Source of the DNA: Symsagittifera roscoffensis
Lineage: Eukaryota; Xenacoelomorpha; Acoela; Convolutidae
Direction of reading: 5' to 3'
DNA length: 64,000 nt
NCBI RefSeq assembly: GCF_963678635.1
Contig: NC_087064.1
Coordinates: 69,616,123-69,680,122, forward strand
Position numbers and translations under genes: made by a program. The notes under the pieces are model-generated. The model did not search any database. It was not told the origin of the DNA and saw nothing but the letters and a program-made list of their open reading frames with translations. Positions 8,858 through 16,497 of the stretch are shown here, one piece after another; position 1 is the first letter of the stretch; each line of letters opens with the position of its first letter.

Positions 8858-10070
8858 GATTGTCCTTCTCCAGAACGCGAATCAGTTCAGACTCGTAAAA
8901 TTTTCCCTCAATCGGTTCTCTGTTAGAATCAATCAAATTATATGTTGGGGGATTTCGTGTTGGTATGTCAAAAACTTCAAACACTTCATCGGTGAACGAT
9001 TGTTTGTAACCCTTGCGAAAACGTATGTCTACTTTGGCAAGTCTAACATAATCACCAACATAAAGCTTTGGACGTCGAACTAACTTCAAAGACTGTTCTG
9101 CTCTTAATGAAATCAGGCGAGGAACATCTTTTTTAGTTACTTTATTTGGTGCAAGATTTGTGACACGATTTGTTCTCGAATTAATTGCATTGACAAAATC
9201 TTGCAATTTGTCAATGTATGAGTAAGTCCATTTATCCTCCAAGTACTTATAAATAAGATTTTTCAAGGAACGGATATTTCTCTCAGCGAATGCGGACTTT
9301 TTCTCGCTCTCTGTGCTATATGTGTTTATGCCTTTCTTTTTACATAATGCTTCGAAGGACCCTTTAAACTCTGTGCCCTTGTCCACCCATACTTTTTCCG
9401 GTTGTTTTGTCGTTATCATTAGTTTGAACGCTTCTGCTGTTGTAGTAGCATACTTTGATTTCAAGGGTTGCACTCTGAGATAGCGGGACATGCAGTCAAC
9501 TGCAACAAGCAGATACTTAACATCATGGTTGTACTGGGCAAGTTTATCAACAAAGGCCAGATCTAATGACCAGATTTCGTCGATATCGTAAACTATGACC
9601 TTGAGTCGCGGCGTTTTTCGGATCACAGTTCGATATTTTGTGTAAGCAGGTTCAGTATGAAGGAAATGTTTAACTTTCTTTCGCGACAAATTGCTTGCTT
9701 TTATCAAGTTGTTCACACTACCAAATAACGCGGGACCTTTGTCACTGTATTTAGTTTTCAACAATTTTTCTTCAATCTTGGTAATTTTCCCATTGTTTTG
9801 TTTGCGCCTTCGTCTTTTCTGACGTTGGAGAATCTGAATCGTTATGGGGCGTTCCGTATGAGTCAGAGCCTTCTTCTGACTCTTTTTCACGTTTTTGGTT
9901 TTGGGTTTTTCTATTACCGCTGAGACTTTTTCGTTTGTGTTTTTTACTTCTCTTAAGGTTTGCACTACTTTTTTCCTGCCAAGTGGGCGATGTTGAGCGG
10001 GTTCTTGAGGGTCCGGGTTCTCGTTTCTCTTGAGCGTTAAAAGACGCTGACTGAACCGCGTGTTTGGCAT
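8850..10070 (-). CDS. Retroviral-type (rve) integrase
   Basis: 406-codon ORF from ATG 10,070. Inserts the element into host DNA. The first ~95 residues are a lysine-rich, low-complexity extension; residues 108-150 resemble the pre-core segment of Polinton integrases (YSDKGPALFGSVNNLIKA). The RNase H-like catalytic core spans about 160-300 with the acidic triad Asp170 (WSLDLAFVD), Asp230 (WVDKGTEF) and Glu263 (FAERNIRSLK). The C-terminal region (about 335-400) carries the Polinton pattern DEVFEVFDIP...PPTYNLID...IEGKFYESEL, an SH3/chromo-like module. All catalytic residues are present. The extension overlaps the upstream gene by about 300 bp in another frame. Confidence 0.93.
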   Translation of the reverse strand: MPNTRFSQRLLTLKRNENPDPQEPAQHRPLGRKKVVQTLREVKNTNEKVSAVIEKPKTKNVKKSQKKALTHTERPITIQILQRQKRRRRKQNNGKITKIEEKLLKTKYSDKGPALFGSVNNLIKASNLSRKKVKHFLHTEPAYTKYRTVIRKTPRLKVIVYDIDEIWSLDLAFVDKLAQYNHDVKYLLVAVDCMSRYLRVQPLKSKYATTTAEAFKLMITTKQPEKVWVDKGTEFKGSFEALCKKKGINTYSTESEKKSAFAERNIRSLKNLIYKYLEDKWTYSYIDKLQDFVNAINSRTNRVTNLAPNKVTKKDVPRLISLRAEQSLKLVRRPKLYVGDYVRLAKVDIRFRKGYKQSFTDEVFEVFDIPTRNPPTYNLIDSNREPIEGKFYESELIRVLEKDNHD

Positions 10071-10632
10071 TTCGATTTATTACCAGGTTTTCATTCAAGT
10101 TGAGAGCAGTTAAAATGTTAATGAACGCCGGATTGTGTAGTTTTTTCGTTGGTTGTTGTATGTCGTATAAAAATATTGTAGCTTTAAGTCCTGTTGGTAC
10201 TTTATCTACATATATCACCTCATTGTCATGGTTTATGGTTACTCTTTCTGAATTTTCTATAATTTCAAGTACGGTTTTTGCTCTAACAAATTTTTTGTCT
10301 TCTAAAACTTGTAACTGTCCTAAAATGCTTTCGGTCTGTCTATTGTGTTTCTCTTCTAGTTTTTCGTCTTTAACACGTTCGACCGGTACTTCTTCATCGT
10401 CCGTTAACAGTTTAAGCTGTTCTTGTTGGGGCTCAACATTATCCGTAAATGTTTCCTTCGTTGCAGTAGTCTTACTAGTTTGTGGAGGTAATTGGGGTCT
10501 AAGCCGGTTAAGATAGGACAGTTGAGCATTTTTATGTTTAATATTATTATCATGAAGAACACGTGCAGCATGTGGCTGCTCTTTAACATATAAATGTTTC
10601 GGAATTAGAATGAATTCTTCAGCAGTCATCAT
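9772..10632 (-). CDS. Polinton-associated protein of unknown function with basic tail
   Basis: 286 codons from the ATG at 10,632, which shares its A with the stop of the preceding gene (TAATG); the longer reading frame would need a TTG start. The N-terminus (AEEFILIPKHLYVKEQPHAARVL) resembles the short domain at the start of an uncharacterised Polinton protein placed near the integrase. A polar, Gln/Glu-rich linker follows, then a conserved-looking block around residues 100-185, and a long Lys/Arg/Ser-rich tail (about 195-286), which suggests nucleic-acid binding. The last 299 bp overlap the integrase start in a different frame. Function unknown. Confidence 0.65.
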   Translation of the reverse strand: MMTAEEFILIPKHLYVKEQPHAARVLHDNNIKHKNAQLSYLNRLRPQLPPQTSKTTATKETFTDNVEPQQEQLKLLTDDEEVPVERVKDEKLEEKHNRQTESILGQLQVLEDKKFVRAKTVLEIIENSERVTINHDNEVIYVDKVPTGLKATIFLYDIQQPTKKLHNPAFINILTALNLNENLVINRNAKHAVQSASFNAQEKREPGPSRTRSTSPTWQEKSSANLKRSKKHKRKSLSGNRKTQNQKREKESEEGSDSYGTPHNDSDSPTSEKTKAQTKQWENYQD

Positions 10633-10937
10633 TAAGTTGTGAGGTACTTGTAACAAAAATAAAGTATTTGTCGAACTAAATGGAAGCCTTCTTTACTCAA
10701 AATAATCGCACGTTTTTTGACAACACTGGTTTTTGGAGTTAATAAGTATTTGTATGCTGTCTCGAATCGTTCGATGTTTGCGATTTTAACGGGTACGTTT
10801 CCATTGACTACATTGAGCAAACATTCACAAACAAGTGTTATGATCTCACGATTTGAAGTTTTTCTAATTAATCTTCTTAGCTGGTCAGGTTTCAGTTGTA
10901 CCATATGCCGCAGAATAGATAAGTTTTTCTTTTTCAT
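10632..10937 (-). CDS. Small conserved Polinton protein
   Basis: 101 codons from ATG 10,937. It resembles the small Polinton protein with a helical N-terminus (LKPDQLRRLIRK), a LVCECLLNVVNGNVPV block and a C-terminal segment RAIILSKEGFHLVRQ; in many animals this protein is widely present but functionally unassigned. It overlaps the end of the packaging ATPase gene by 53 bp and its stop overlaps the next ATG. The alternative start at Met12 would shorten the overlap. A virion role is inferred from its neighbours. Confidence 0.7.
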   Translation of the reverse strand: MKKKNLSILRHMVQLKPDQLRRLIRKTSNREIITLVCECLLNVVNGNVPVKIANIERFETAYKYLLTPKTSVVKKRAIILSKEGFHLVRQILYFCYKYLTT

Positions 10938-11586
10938 TTGTGATTGGAGTAGTTTCTGCTTCAGATAAGGGTAAATAAAAAACTGTTGGCCCAGGTGGTG
11001 TGATATTTGAACAATATCTCAAACAATCTGATGTACGGGGGTCCAAGTCGATTAGAAGATGTCCAAAAGAGTCTCTGGTAGCTAATTCGTAACAGTTTCT
11101 CAAAAATTTTGATACATTCAATTGTCTTCCTAATAGATCTAGTTGCTGAACGTCGCGAGGCGATTTGAACAGAATGATGTGTGAAGTGTTCAAATCAATC
11201 GTACGCGACCATCGACTTTGTTGAAACAAGTTATGCTTAACATATATTACATCTATCCCTCTATGTCTACCCGCTGTCGCTAACCTAACAAATTCCTTGT
11301 CATTATAGATGTCTTCACATGAATCATCGAAAACTAGAAGAACATTTTCTAATTTTCTCACAGATTCGAATCCGTCGAATTTCATGAACTCCATATTCAC
11401 TTCGCGAGAAGACACTTTTTCTGAGAATGCAGGTTGCATCTCTTTGTAAAGATATAGAACGGTTCCAAATTTAGGGTAAAAAGTATTTCCCATCAGAAGT
11501 TTCAAAATTAACTCAGTTTTCCCGGATCCTGAAGGTCCCACTATCGCCATAAAAATTCTTGTCGAAGTATCAATCACTTTATTCAT
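10885..11586 (-). CDS. FtsK/HerA-type genome-packaging ATPase
   Basis: 233 codons from ATG 11,586. I chose this start because it overlaps the stop of the upstream membrane-protein gene as ATGA; an in-frame ATG 24 codons earlier exists but would overlap that gene by 76 bp. The protein pumps element DNA into capsids. Visible motifs: Walker A GPSGSGKT (residues 17-24 from this start), Walker B LLVFDDS (83-89), and a likely arginine finger in QQSRWSRTI. Length and order match Polinton/adintovirus ATPases of the A32/FtsK-HerA group. No damage is visible. Confidence 0.9.
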   Translation of the reverse strand: MNKVIDTSTRIFMAIVGPSGSGKTELILKLLMGNTFYPKFGTVLYLYKEMQPAFSEKVSSREVNMEFMKFDGFESVRKLENVLLVFDDSCEDIYNDKEFVRLATAGRHRGIDVIYVKHNLFQQSRWSRTIDLNTSHIILFKSPRDVQQLDLLGRQLNVSKFLRNCYELATRDSFGHLLIDLDPRTSDCLRYCSNITPPGPTVFYLPLSEAETTPITNEKEKLIYSAAYGTTET

Positions 11587-11867
11587 ATTCTTGGGTTTGG
11601 TAGTACGTAACCAACCAAGCCTGATAAAATCGAGAACCAAACTGACGTTTCTTCGCAACTTAATTTAGTGAAAGAAAGTTTGAGAATGCAGAAAGTTAGT
11701 AAAATTAGAATTACTACCATTTGCGCAACAAAAACTACTTCAAACCTTGGCAAAGTTACATTGTTACAAAACTTCCATGATTTTTTTTCACTGTTTGTCT
11801 CGTTATAAACAAACTCTGTTACTAATGTTGCGTCAGGTTCATCTACTGCTGTTGTTGCTTCTGACAT
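11583..11867 (-). CDS. Small membrane protein of the Polinton cluster
   Basis: 94 codons from ATG 11,867. A polar N-terminal region with two possible N-glycosylation sites (Asn22 and Asn36) is followed by a strong transmembrane segment (about 43-64) and a shorter hydrophobic segment (75-90) ending in LVGYVLPNP. The CEETSVWFSILSGLVGYVLPN stretch (71-91) looks like the conserved core of a small membrane protein seen near the ATPase in other animal Polintons. It may insert in a virion or host membrane, but this is inferred. Its stop codon overlaps the ATPase start. Confidence 0.65.
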   Translation of the reverse strand: MSEATTAVDEPDATLVTEFVYNETNSEKKSWKFCNNVTLPRFEVVFVAQMVVILILLTFCILKLSFTKLSCEETSVWFSILSGLVGYVLPNPRI

Positions 11868-11939
11868 TTGAGAAACTATTTATTCTACAGACTGCGTTAG
11901 ACTTTTTCTCTCTGCGAATGAAGCTTGTAAAAAATTAAA

Positions 11940-12194
11940 TTACTTTTGAGAACAGTAAAAAATTTCATAACGTGTGAAATCTCTATCATTTATGTCATGC
12001 ATTTCTAAAACAAAGTTTGCTGGGATATTTGCGGTTTTTTTGTAGTACATTATTTTCTTCACAGTATCCTCTTTCACAATCGTCTTAATCTCATCTGGCA
12101 ATTCACTGCTGTTTAGATCCATCTGAACTCCTGGCTGACGTTTGGGTACTAAGACTAGTTCGGGAAGACATACTCCTCGCTTGCTGGCTAACAT
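11940..12194 (-). CDS. Orphan ORF overlapping the PC4-like gene
   Basis: 84 codons from the first ATG in frame (12,194). No family recognised. The product has a mixed, protein-like composition (LPELVLVPKRQPG near its start, YYKKTANIPANFVLEMHDIND later). The frame is open upstream to about 12,250, without an ATG, and overlaps the 3' part of the PC4-like gene (12,103-12,444). The overlap follows a run of six T, so this may be a separate gene or the continuation of the upstream one after a frameshift. See findings. Confidence 0.5.
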   Translation of the reverse strand: MLASKRGVCLPELVLVPKRQPGVQMDLNSSELPDEIKTIVKEDTVKKIMYYKKTANIPANFVLEMHDINDRDFTRYEIFYCSQK

Positions 12195-12444
12195 TTCTGA
12201 TAAACTTGAATCTCTGGAAGTATACAAATTGATCAATAACTGGAAAAAACCTCTTCAACGTAGACAACTCTTCTTCGGAAATTATTATTTGCTCCTTCCT
12301 CTGAACAATTTGGCCACTGCAATCAATACGCTCTATTCTCGTTAATGAAATTTTAATATCACCCTCTGGAGTCATCCACGCACAAAGCATTGAATTTTGT
12401 GATAGGTATGTCTCCACTTTCGCTGATCTCTCGCTGTTGTTCAT
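12103..12444 (-). CDS. Second PC4-like domain protein
   Basis: 113 codons from ATG 12,444. Residues about 10-74 follow a PC4/p15-like pattern: DIKISLTRIERI as the strand region, then EQIIISEEELSTLKRFFPVIDQFV, whose end closely resembles the helix that closes PC4 domains (often ...PEIDEAL). PC4 folds bind single-stranded DNA. The tail (85-113) is Ser/Gln/Thr-rich and low in complexity. The gene overlaps the exonuclease-like gene upstream by 86 bp and the orphan ORF downstream. A role with the polymerase or in transcription is inferred from the fold only. Confidence 0.5.
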   Translation of the reverse strand: MNNSERSAKVETYLSQNSMLCAWMTPEGDIKISLTRIERIDCSGQIVQRKEQIIISEEELSTLKRFFPVIDQFVYFQRFKFIRNVSQQARSMSSRTSLSTQTSARSSDGSKQQ

Positions 12445-12928
12445 TTTTCAACCAATCATAAAAAACCTTGGTTTTCTTCAAGGCACAATGATTCCTGGAG
12501 TTGTAATGTGGAATATGTTTATTGCAACTTGGATAATTTTTAAAATATAAGTTTTCAACCCGAGGACAGCCCAAATCATCTAGGTTTTCAATCTTTCGGT
12601 CCAAGAACTTGGCCAAAAATTCTGTCTTTTCTTTTCCTTTAGCGTAAAAAACGGCACCAGGATTTCTCAGCACAAAACTCTGAAGTATTTGATTCAAGTT
12701 TATATAAAGATAATCACCGTTTTCCCAATGGAGACCGTGTAAATAATTAGTTAACCAGTTGTAAGCTTTTTGTTCAAGCTTTGATAGTATATTGAAATTC
12801 ACTGGAGGTAGGAAAATGAGTCGATCGCTGTAGTCTGAAGTTGTTATTGCTAATTCTTTAACCACAAAGGCGTTTTTCTTGTAACGAAAGCCTTCCACGT
12901 CAAGCACAACTGATCTCTCGCCTAGCAT
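12359..12928 (-). CDS. DEDD-exonuclease-like (RNase H-fold) protein
   Basis: 189 codons from ATG 12,928. Resembles a protein family seen with Polintons and in arthropod genomes: an opening VVLDVEGF with Asp10 and Glu12 (exonuclease motif I), then VVKELAI, the WLTNYLHGLHWENGDY segment around residues 58-73, YAKGKEKTEFL (95-105), CPRV (121-124) and NHCALKKTKVFYDWL (146-160). A 3'-5' exonuclease fold is likely. The motif III equivalent reads H-C-A-L-K-K, so the usual acidic residue after the His is not where expected; the protein may be catalytically weak or use another Asp (Asp158). It overlaps the next upstream gene by 7 bp and the PC4-like gene by 86 bp. Confidence 0.65.
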   Translation of the reverse strand: MLGERSVVLDVEGFRYKKNAFVVKELAITTSDYSDRLIFLPPVNFNILSKLEQKAYNWLTNYLHGLHWENGDYLYINLNQILQSFVLRNPGAVFYAKGKEKTEFLAKFLDRKIENLDDLGCPRVENLYFKNYPSCNKHIPHYNSRNHCALKKTKVFYDWLKNEQQREISESGDIPITKFNALCVDDSRG

Positions 12929-13356
12929 TCTAGTAAATGATAAACTTCTGGTTTTTTCAACTTAATGAAAAGGCAGAACGCTATTCCACTCAAATGTCCC
13001 AATAAGCTGTTGTTACAGTTCCAGGGCAACATGTAACAGTACGTGGGACCCTGTTGATAAAATTCGTGTATAAATCCGGCCGCATCGTGCAAAATAGCGT
13101 GCAATCGTAAAATTTTGGAATTTTTCAAATATTTGTCCAAGGAAGAGTTATCAATACCAATCAAGCCACCATAAGGTCTCAACTTAATTAAAATGTCGTA
13201 GTTAAGGTTATCAGAACTAACAAAAAACAGAGAACATGCAGCTAGAAAATAGTTGCGTCGGTTAGAATTATCAGGATAAGTTTGTTTCAAAGACGTATAA
13301 ATTTCGTGAATTATTTTCAAATCAATAGGAGTTACTCTGCTTTTTTGCATTTTCAT
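12922..13356 (-). CDS. Orphan Polinton ORF (144 aa)
   Basis: ATG at 13,356; no family recognised. The sequence looks globular: helical N-terminus (LKIIHEIYTSLKQTYPD), a middle LKYLKNSKILRLHAILHD-like region, and a well-ordered segment around 92-128 with His90/Asp91 and clustered Gly, Tyr and Cys (GPTYCYMLPW, then LLGHLSG). It overlaps the genes on both sides (35 bp upstream, 7 bp downstream), which supports it being a true member of the cluster. Confidence 0.6.
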   Translation of the reverse strand: MKMQKSRVTPIDLKIIHEIYTSLKQTYPDNSNRRNYFLAACSLFFVSSDNLNYDILIKLRPYGGLIGIDNSSLDKYLKNSKILRLHAILHDAAGFIHEFYQQGPTYCYMLPWNCNNSLLGHLSGIAFCLFIKLKKPEVYHLLEC

Positions 13357-13891
13357 TATTTATTTTTTCCAACACCTCTCCAACCTGCTGAATTTCAAGC
13401 CAGTGGAAATAAAAGTGACCTTGCAAATACCATTTAGACTCATTAAGATAACGGTGGTAAATAATTAAATAAACCACCGGAAGTTTTTTGTATTTTGATA
13501 GCTTGTTGAAACATAGACGGATTTTTCTCTCCAAGTCTTTATCAACCCATAATGAGTTAAAGTCAAACGAATAGTCGAAAACGTTTTCATAATCAGCAAT
13601 ATTCAAATCGCTCACAGTGCCATACTTTTGTTTTGTAGAAATGCACCAAGAGATTTGTTGAAGCTCACTCAAATAAAATTGTTCTCTGAAAATCAACTCG
13701 TATTCTTTCTTTGAAATTTCCTTTGCCCTTTCGAGGAAGACGACGTAGCGTTCATTACATAATTTGAAAAATGAGTTTTTTTCTGCGGTTGAAAACACTC
13801 TTAATTGTAAATGTTCATTATCAATATCTTCAGTACACCAAGTTCCCTCTAATTTCATTTTTCTTATTTCAAAATTTGACAATTTTATCAT
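13322..13891 (-). CDS. Orphan Polinton ORF (189 aa), first gene of the minus-strand cluster
   Basis: ATG at 13,891; family not recognised. The product is rich in Lys, Glu, Phe, Tyr and Trp, with a helical central region (KEYELIFREQFYLSELQQI, about 63-81) and a hydrophobic VVYLIIYHRYL segment near 139-149. It ends with an Asn/Lys-rich tail where it overlaps the next gene by 35 bp. It sits at the right end of the element, 150 bp from a TATA-like site, so the whole cluster may be transcribed from here. Confidence 0.6.
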   Translation of the reverse strand: MIKLSNFEIRKMKLEGTWCTEDIDNEHLQLRVFSTAEKNSFFKLCNERYVVFLERAKEISKKEYELIFREQFYLSELQQISWCISTKQKYGTVSDLNIADYENVFDYSFDFNSLWVDKDLERKIRLCFNKLSKYKKLPVVYLIIYHRYLNESKWYLQGHFYFHWLEIQQVGEVLEKINNENAKKQSNSY

Positions 13892-14192
13892 TTGGTATAT
13901 TTTGCCCAGAAACGGCCGCCGCCTTTTGAGAGTAATTTCAATTTACTGCCTTTTCACCATAAAATTTAGGTCAAGTTAAGGAATTAGTTTACTGCTGCCA
14001 ACAGTTAAGCTACGCTGCCAAAATGGCCGGCGAATTTTTATTATATACCATAAAAGTCAATTCCCCGTTCACTAACAAATTTCAACTAGGTCGAAAGTTC
14101 ATTTACCCTAAACAAGCATAACAATTAATATGATTCATATAATTAATCAGGACCAATAATTAGGACCCCAAAATTTGGAATTAGAAAGATTT
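13892..14192. promoter_or_regulatory. Presumed promoter and right terminal region of the Polinton
   Basis: About 300 bp without ORF. A TATA-like TATATAA on the minus strand lies at 14,041-14,047, 150 bp upstream of the first minus-strand ATG. GC-rich patches (GGCCGCCGCC near 13,915, GGCCGGCG near 14,024) stand out from the surroundings. The element's terminus should lie in or near this stretch but cannot be fixed without the other end. Confidence 0.35.
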
Positions 14193-14404
14193 TTGTATCG
14201 TGTCCCTTGTTGTTAAGCTAAACTTAGCAAGATCCTAAGTAGGGGGTCTTCTGCTTTTTGGGTGGAAAATCTCTTTCGTTTACAAAATCCTAGGATGAGG
14301 GTCCTCCAAAAAATTAAGGACCCCTTTCCTAGGATTTTGCTTTACGTGAGGACCCCCCCCCCCTTAGGAAGGACCCCCCCCTTAGGATCCGGGACACGAT
14401 ACAA
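14193..14404. mobile_element. Palindromic MITE with 14-bp terminal inverted repeats
   Basis: Perfect TIRs TTGTATCGTGTCCC (14,193-14,206) and GGGACACGATACAA (14,391-14,404). The 212-bp interior is almost all inverted: AATCCTAGGAT with GGGTCC at 14,285-14,306 faces AGGACCCC with TCCTAGGATT at about 14,318-14,338. C-runs of ten and seven lie near the right end. No clear target-site duplication is visible and there is no coding capacity. Confidence 0.75.
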
Positions 14405-14601
14405 TACTACTAATAGGTTTGTCATGGCCTAATTAATCTGAATGTCAATTTTCATGACAATCGGACAAAGTGACTAGTAATTTTAAATATAAATATTAGC
14501 TGGTTGGGAGGAAAAGGAAAAAGAGCCCAAGCCTTTTAAACCCGTAAAAACTTTGCTTCAATTTGATTTAAAAATAAACCTTAACATCTTCCAAGTTCAT
14601 T

Positions 14602-14673
14602 CAACCTGGCCTAGAGGTAACGCCGTCGCCTTTGCACCCTAAGGACTGTGGTTCGAGTCCCGTCCGAACCTTT
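14602..14673 (+). repeat. tRNA-derived sequence (degenerate tRNA or SINE head)
   Basis: A-box-like TGGCCTAGAGGTAACGC and a perfect B box GGTTCGAGTCC at the right spacing. The T stem does not pair well and the acceptor ends do not match, so it is not called as a working tRNA. Alignable with 36,156-36,226. Confidence 0.6.
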
Positions 14674-15414
14674 GCTTTTCAATATGAAAAACATCTACGA
14701 CAAATATGAACTATTTGCCTCTTAAAATAGCATTAGCTGTTTTTTACTCGTTGAACATCACAATTTTTGATATTTATTTGACGTGCAAAACGTTTGAACG
14801 GATGCGTGAAACATTTAAACAGAAGTATTTGAATTTGAATTTGATGCAGATAAAATTTTATGAAAGAGTATGAAAACATTCTTCGTGCAAAAAATAACAA
14901 AACCCCGACAGAATCAAAATAATTTTTAATGTCATCCAAGCATGCTTTGTTCTGCATTCTGACCGGTCGAAAGTTCAACGACTAACTTTGTTGCTTTAAT
15001 CTACTTAAGAAAAACATTATTTTCTTGAACGAAGAGGTAGCAGTTAAGTACATTTTACGTTTATCAATCAGTTCGAAAAATGAAAATTAAACAGCTGAAG
15101 GTGTCGGTAATGTTTATTAATCAGTGTTGACTGATGAAACCTCAGTGCTACAATAAAGTAAAAAACGATATTAATGGTAAATTTGCAGAGATCAGTTTCT
15201 AAGTAGAGATCAAGTTTGAGAACCAAATCATTTCATTTCTGCTCATTAAATATTGAAACTTAATAATTGTAAATCTTAGCCCACTTCATTAATCTTTTTC
15301 GAGTACACATAAGGGTTACATGTTTTATAGATTACAAAAACGAAAGGCTTCATTCCTTGATCTAAGAAGTATGCGCTTATGCGCTTTCAAACTCATAGAC
15401 AATTAATAAAAGCG
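14674..15414. other. Gene-free repeat-derived DNA
   Basis: No supported gene. 14,940-15,010 is related to the inner part of the MITE at 40,568 (CTGCATTCTGA...GGTCGAAAGTT, then TTTAATCTACTTAA). The last part is related to 17,170-17,430. Confidence 0.4.
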
Positions 15415-16002
15415 CGCATAAATTAATCGAGAAAAACGCCATACAAGCGCTTTTCAAACCCTCCTAACTTTTTCAAAACAAATAGTAGGCAAAATCTAAA
15501 TTTTAGCAATTAAAACCTTGGAGTCGATCTTTTATTTGGTGTAGAAAAATGTTGTTTTCAAAACTATTATTTTCATAACCGAACCTAATCTCAATTAAAA
15601 AGGCTTTGGTCTGAATTGCCCTAAATTAGACAAGACTGATAGCATCAAGGCGAAGCCCTGATGTTATGACTGACTTTTAAGCTCGGTGAAGTGGTGTTTG
15701 CTCTAGAACATTGATATATTTATCAAAAACAATGAAACATCCTCCGCACGCTTTGTTAAATACAAAGTGATATAGCATGCCTCGAATCAATTTTGAACTT
15801 TGAAGCCATAACTTTCCGTAAACTAGTCATGGTGAATTGACTTTTTTAATTTGAGCAGAGGACAGCAATACTTTCAACATATCTTACAAAAAGTTCTGTC
15901 AAAAAAGGCTAGTTAAAATGTCAAAATTTGTCTGGAGAAACAAAAAACCCCCATATCCTTTACCCTCTTTATACTCCTCTTAAGTCCCTCATTCAAAATC
16001 GA

Positions 16003-16497
16003 CACAAGACTGCTTGTATCGTATCAGGGCGACGCCTTGAAATTTCTGACTGCGTTTTAAGATGTATGGAGCAAAGTTCGCTTCAAAAAATTTGATGAAA
16101 ATTTCAAAAACAAGTTCAAAATTGTTTGAATAACACTCCCCACACGCTATTTCAAGTACGAAGTGATACAATTTGCAAACAGCGATGTGTTAATTAGACA
16201 ACATAGCATGCCTCAATTCAATTTAGAACGATTTTTAAAGCGGATTAAAACTCCGCTTACGCGTTAATAAGACGAAACATATCTCGCGTTAATTTTCCAA
16301 AATTGGCAATCCTTTTACCGCCATAAATTTACGAATTTACCAACTATGATCACAGACAAAATATCTTCTTGAATTTGAGCTCAAGACAAAAATAGCTTTT
16401 AAATGATTTTGCTAGTTGAGACGTCGAAATTCGTCTAGAGAAAAAAGCATACGGAGCACAAATGTTCCGTCACTTTCTTCGCGAAGTCGGAACTATA
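16003..16497 (+). repeat. Hairpin-bearing dispersed repeat, family A (diverged copy)
   Basis: Starts with ACTGCTTGTATC and a GGGCGACGCC hairpin remnant and ends with CGCGAAGTCGGAAC. Interior landmarks (CACACGCTATTTCAAGTAC, TTACGCGTTAATA, GAGCACAAATGTTCCGT) match copies near 38.0, 50.4 and 56-58 kb. Repeated at 23,251-23,745 in the duplication. Confidence 0.7.

Larger units (their letters stand above)
1..14060 (-). mobile_element. Polinton/Maverick (adintovirus-like) integrated element, left end outside the window
   Basis: The block combines the Polinton hallmark genes: protein-primed PolB (cut by the left edge), adenain-like protease, double-jelly-roll major capsid protein, penton-like minor capsid protein, retroviral-type integrase and FtsK/HerA packaging ATPase. 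Such elements replicate through PolB, integrate by the integrase, and may form virions. Thirteen minus-strand ORFs run from 13,891 to 5,800 with tiny or negative spacing and no stop or frame break in the hallmark genes, so the copy looks recent. The right end is placed only approximately, just beyond a TATA-like site at 14,041. I found no terminal inverted repeat or target-site duplication because the partner end lies off the window. Between PolB and the protease an extra segment carries genes on both strands. Inferred from gene content; family assignment is secure, exact boundaries are not. Confidence 0.93.

Noticed and set aside
14602-14673. Functional tRNA gene
   Set aside because: B box is perfect but the T stem and acceptor stem do not pair.
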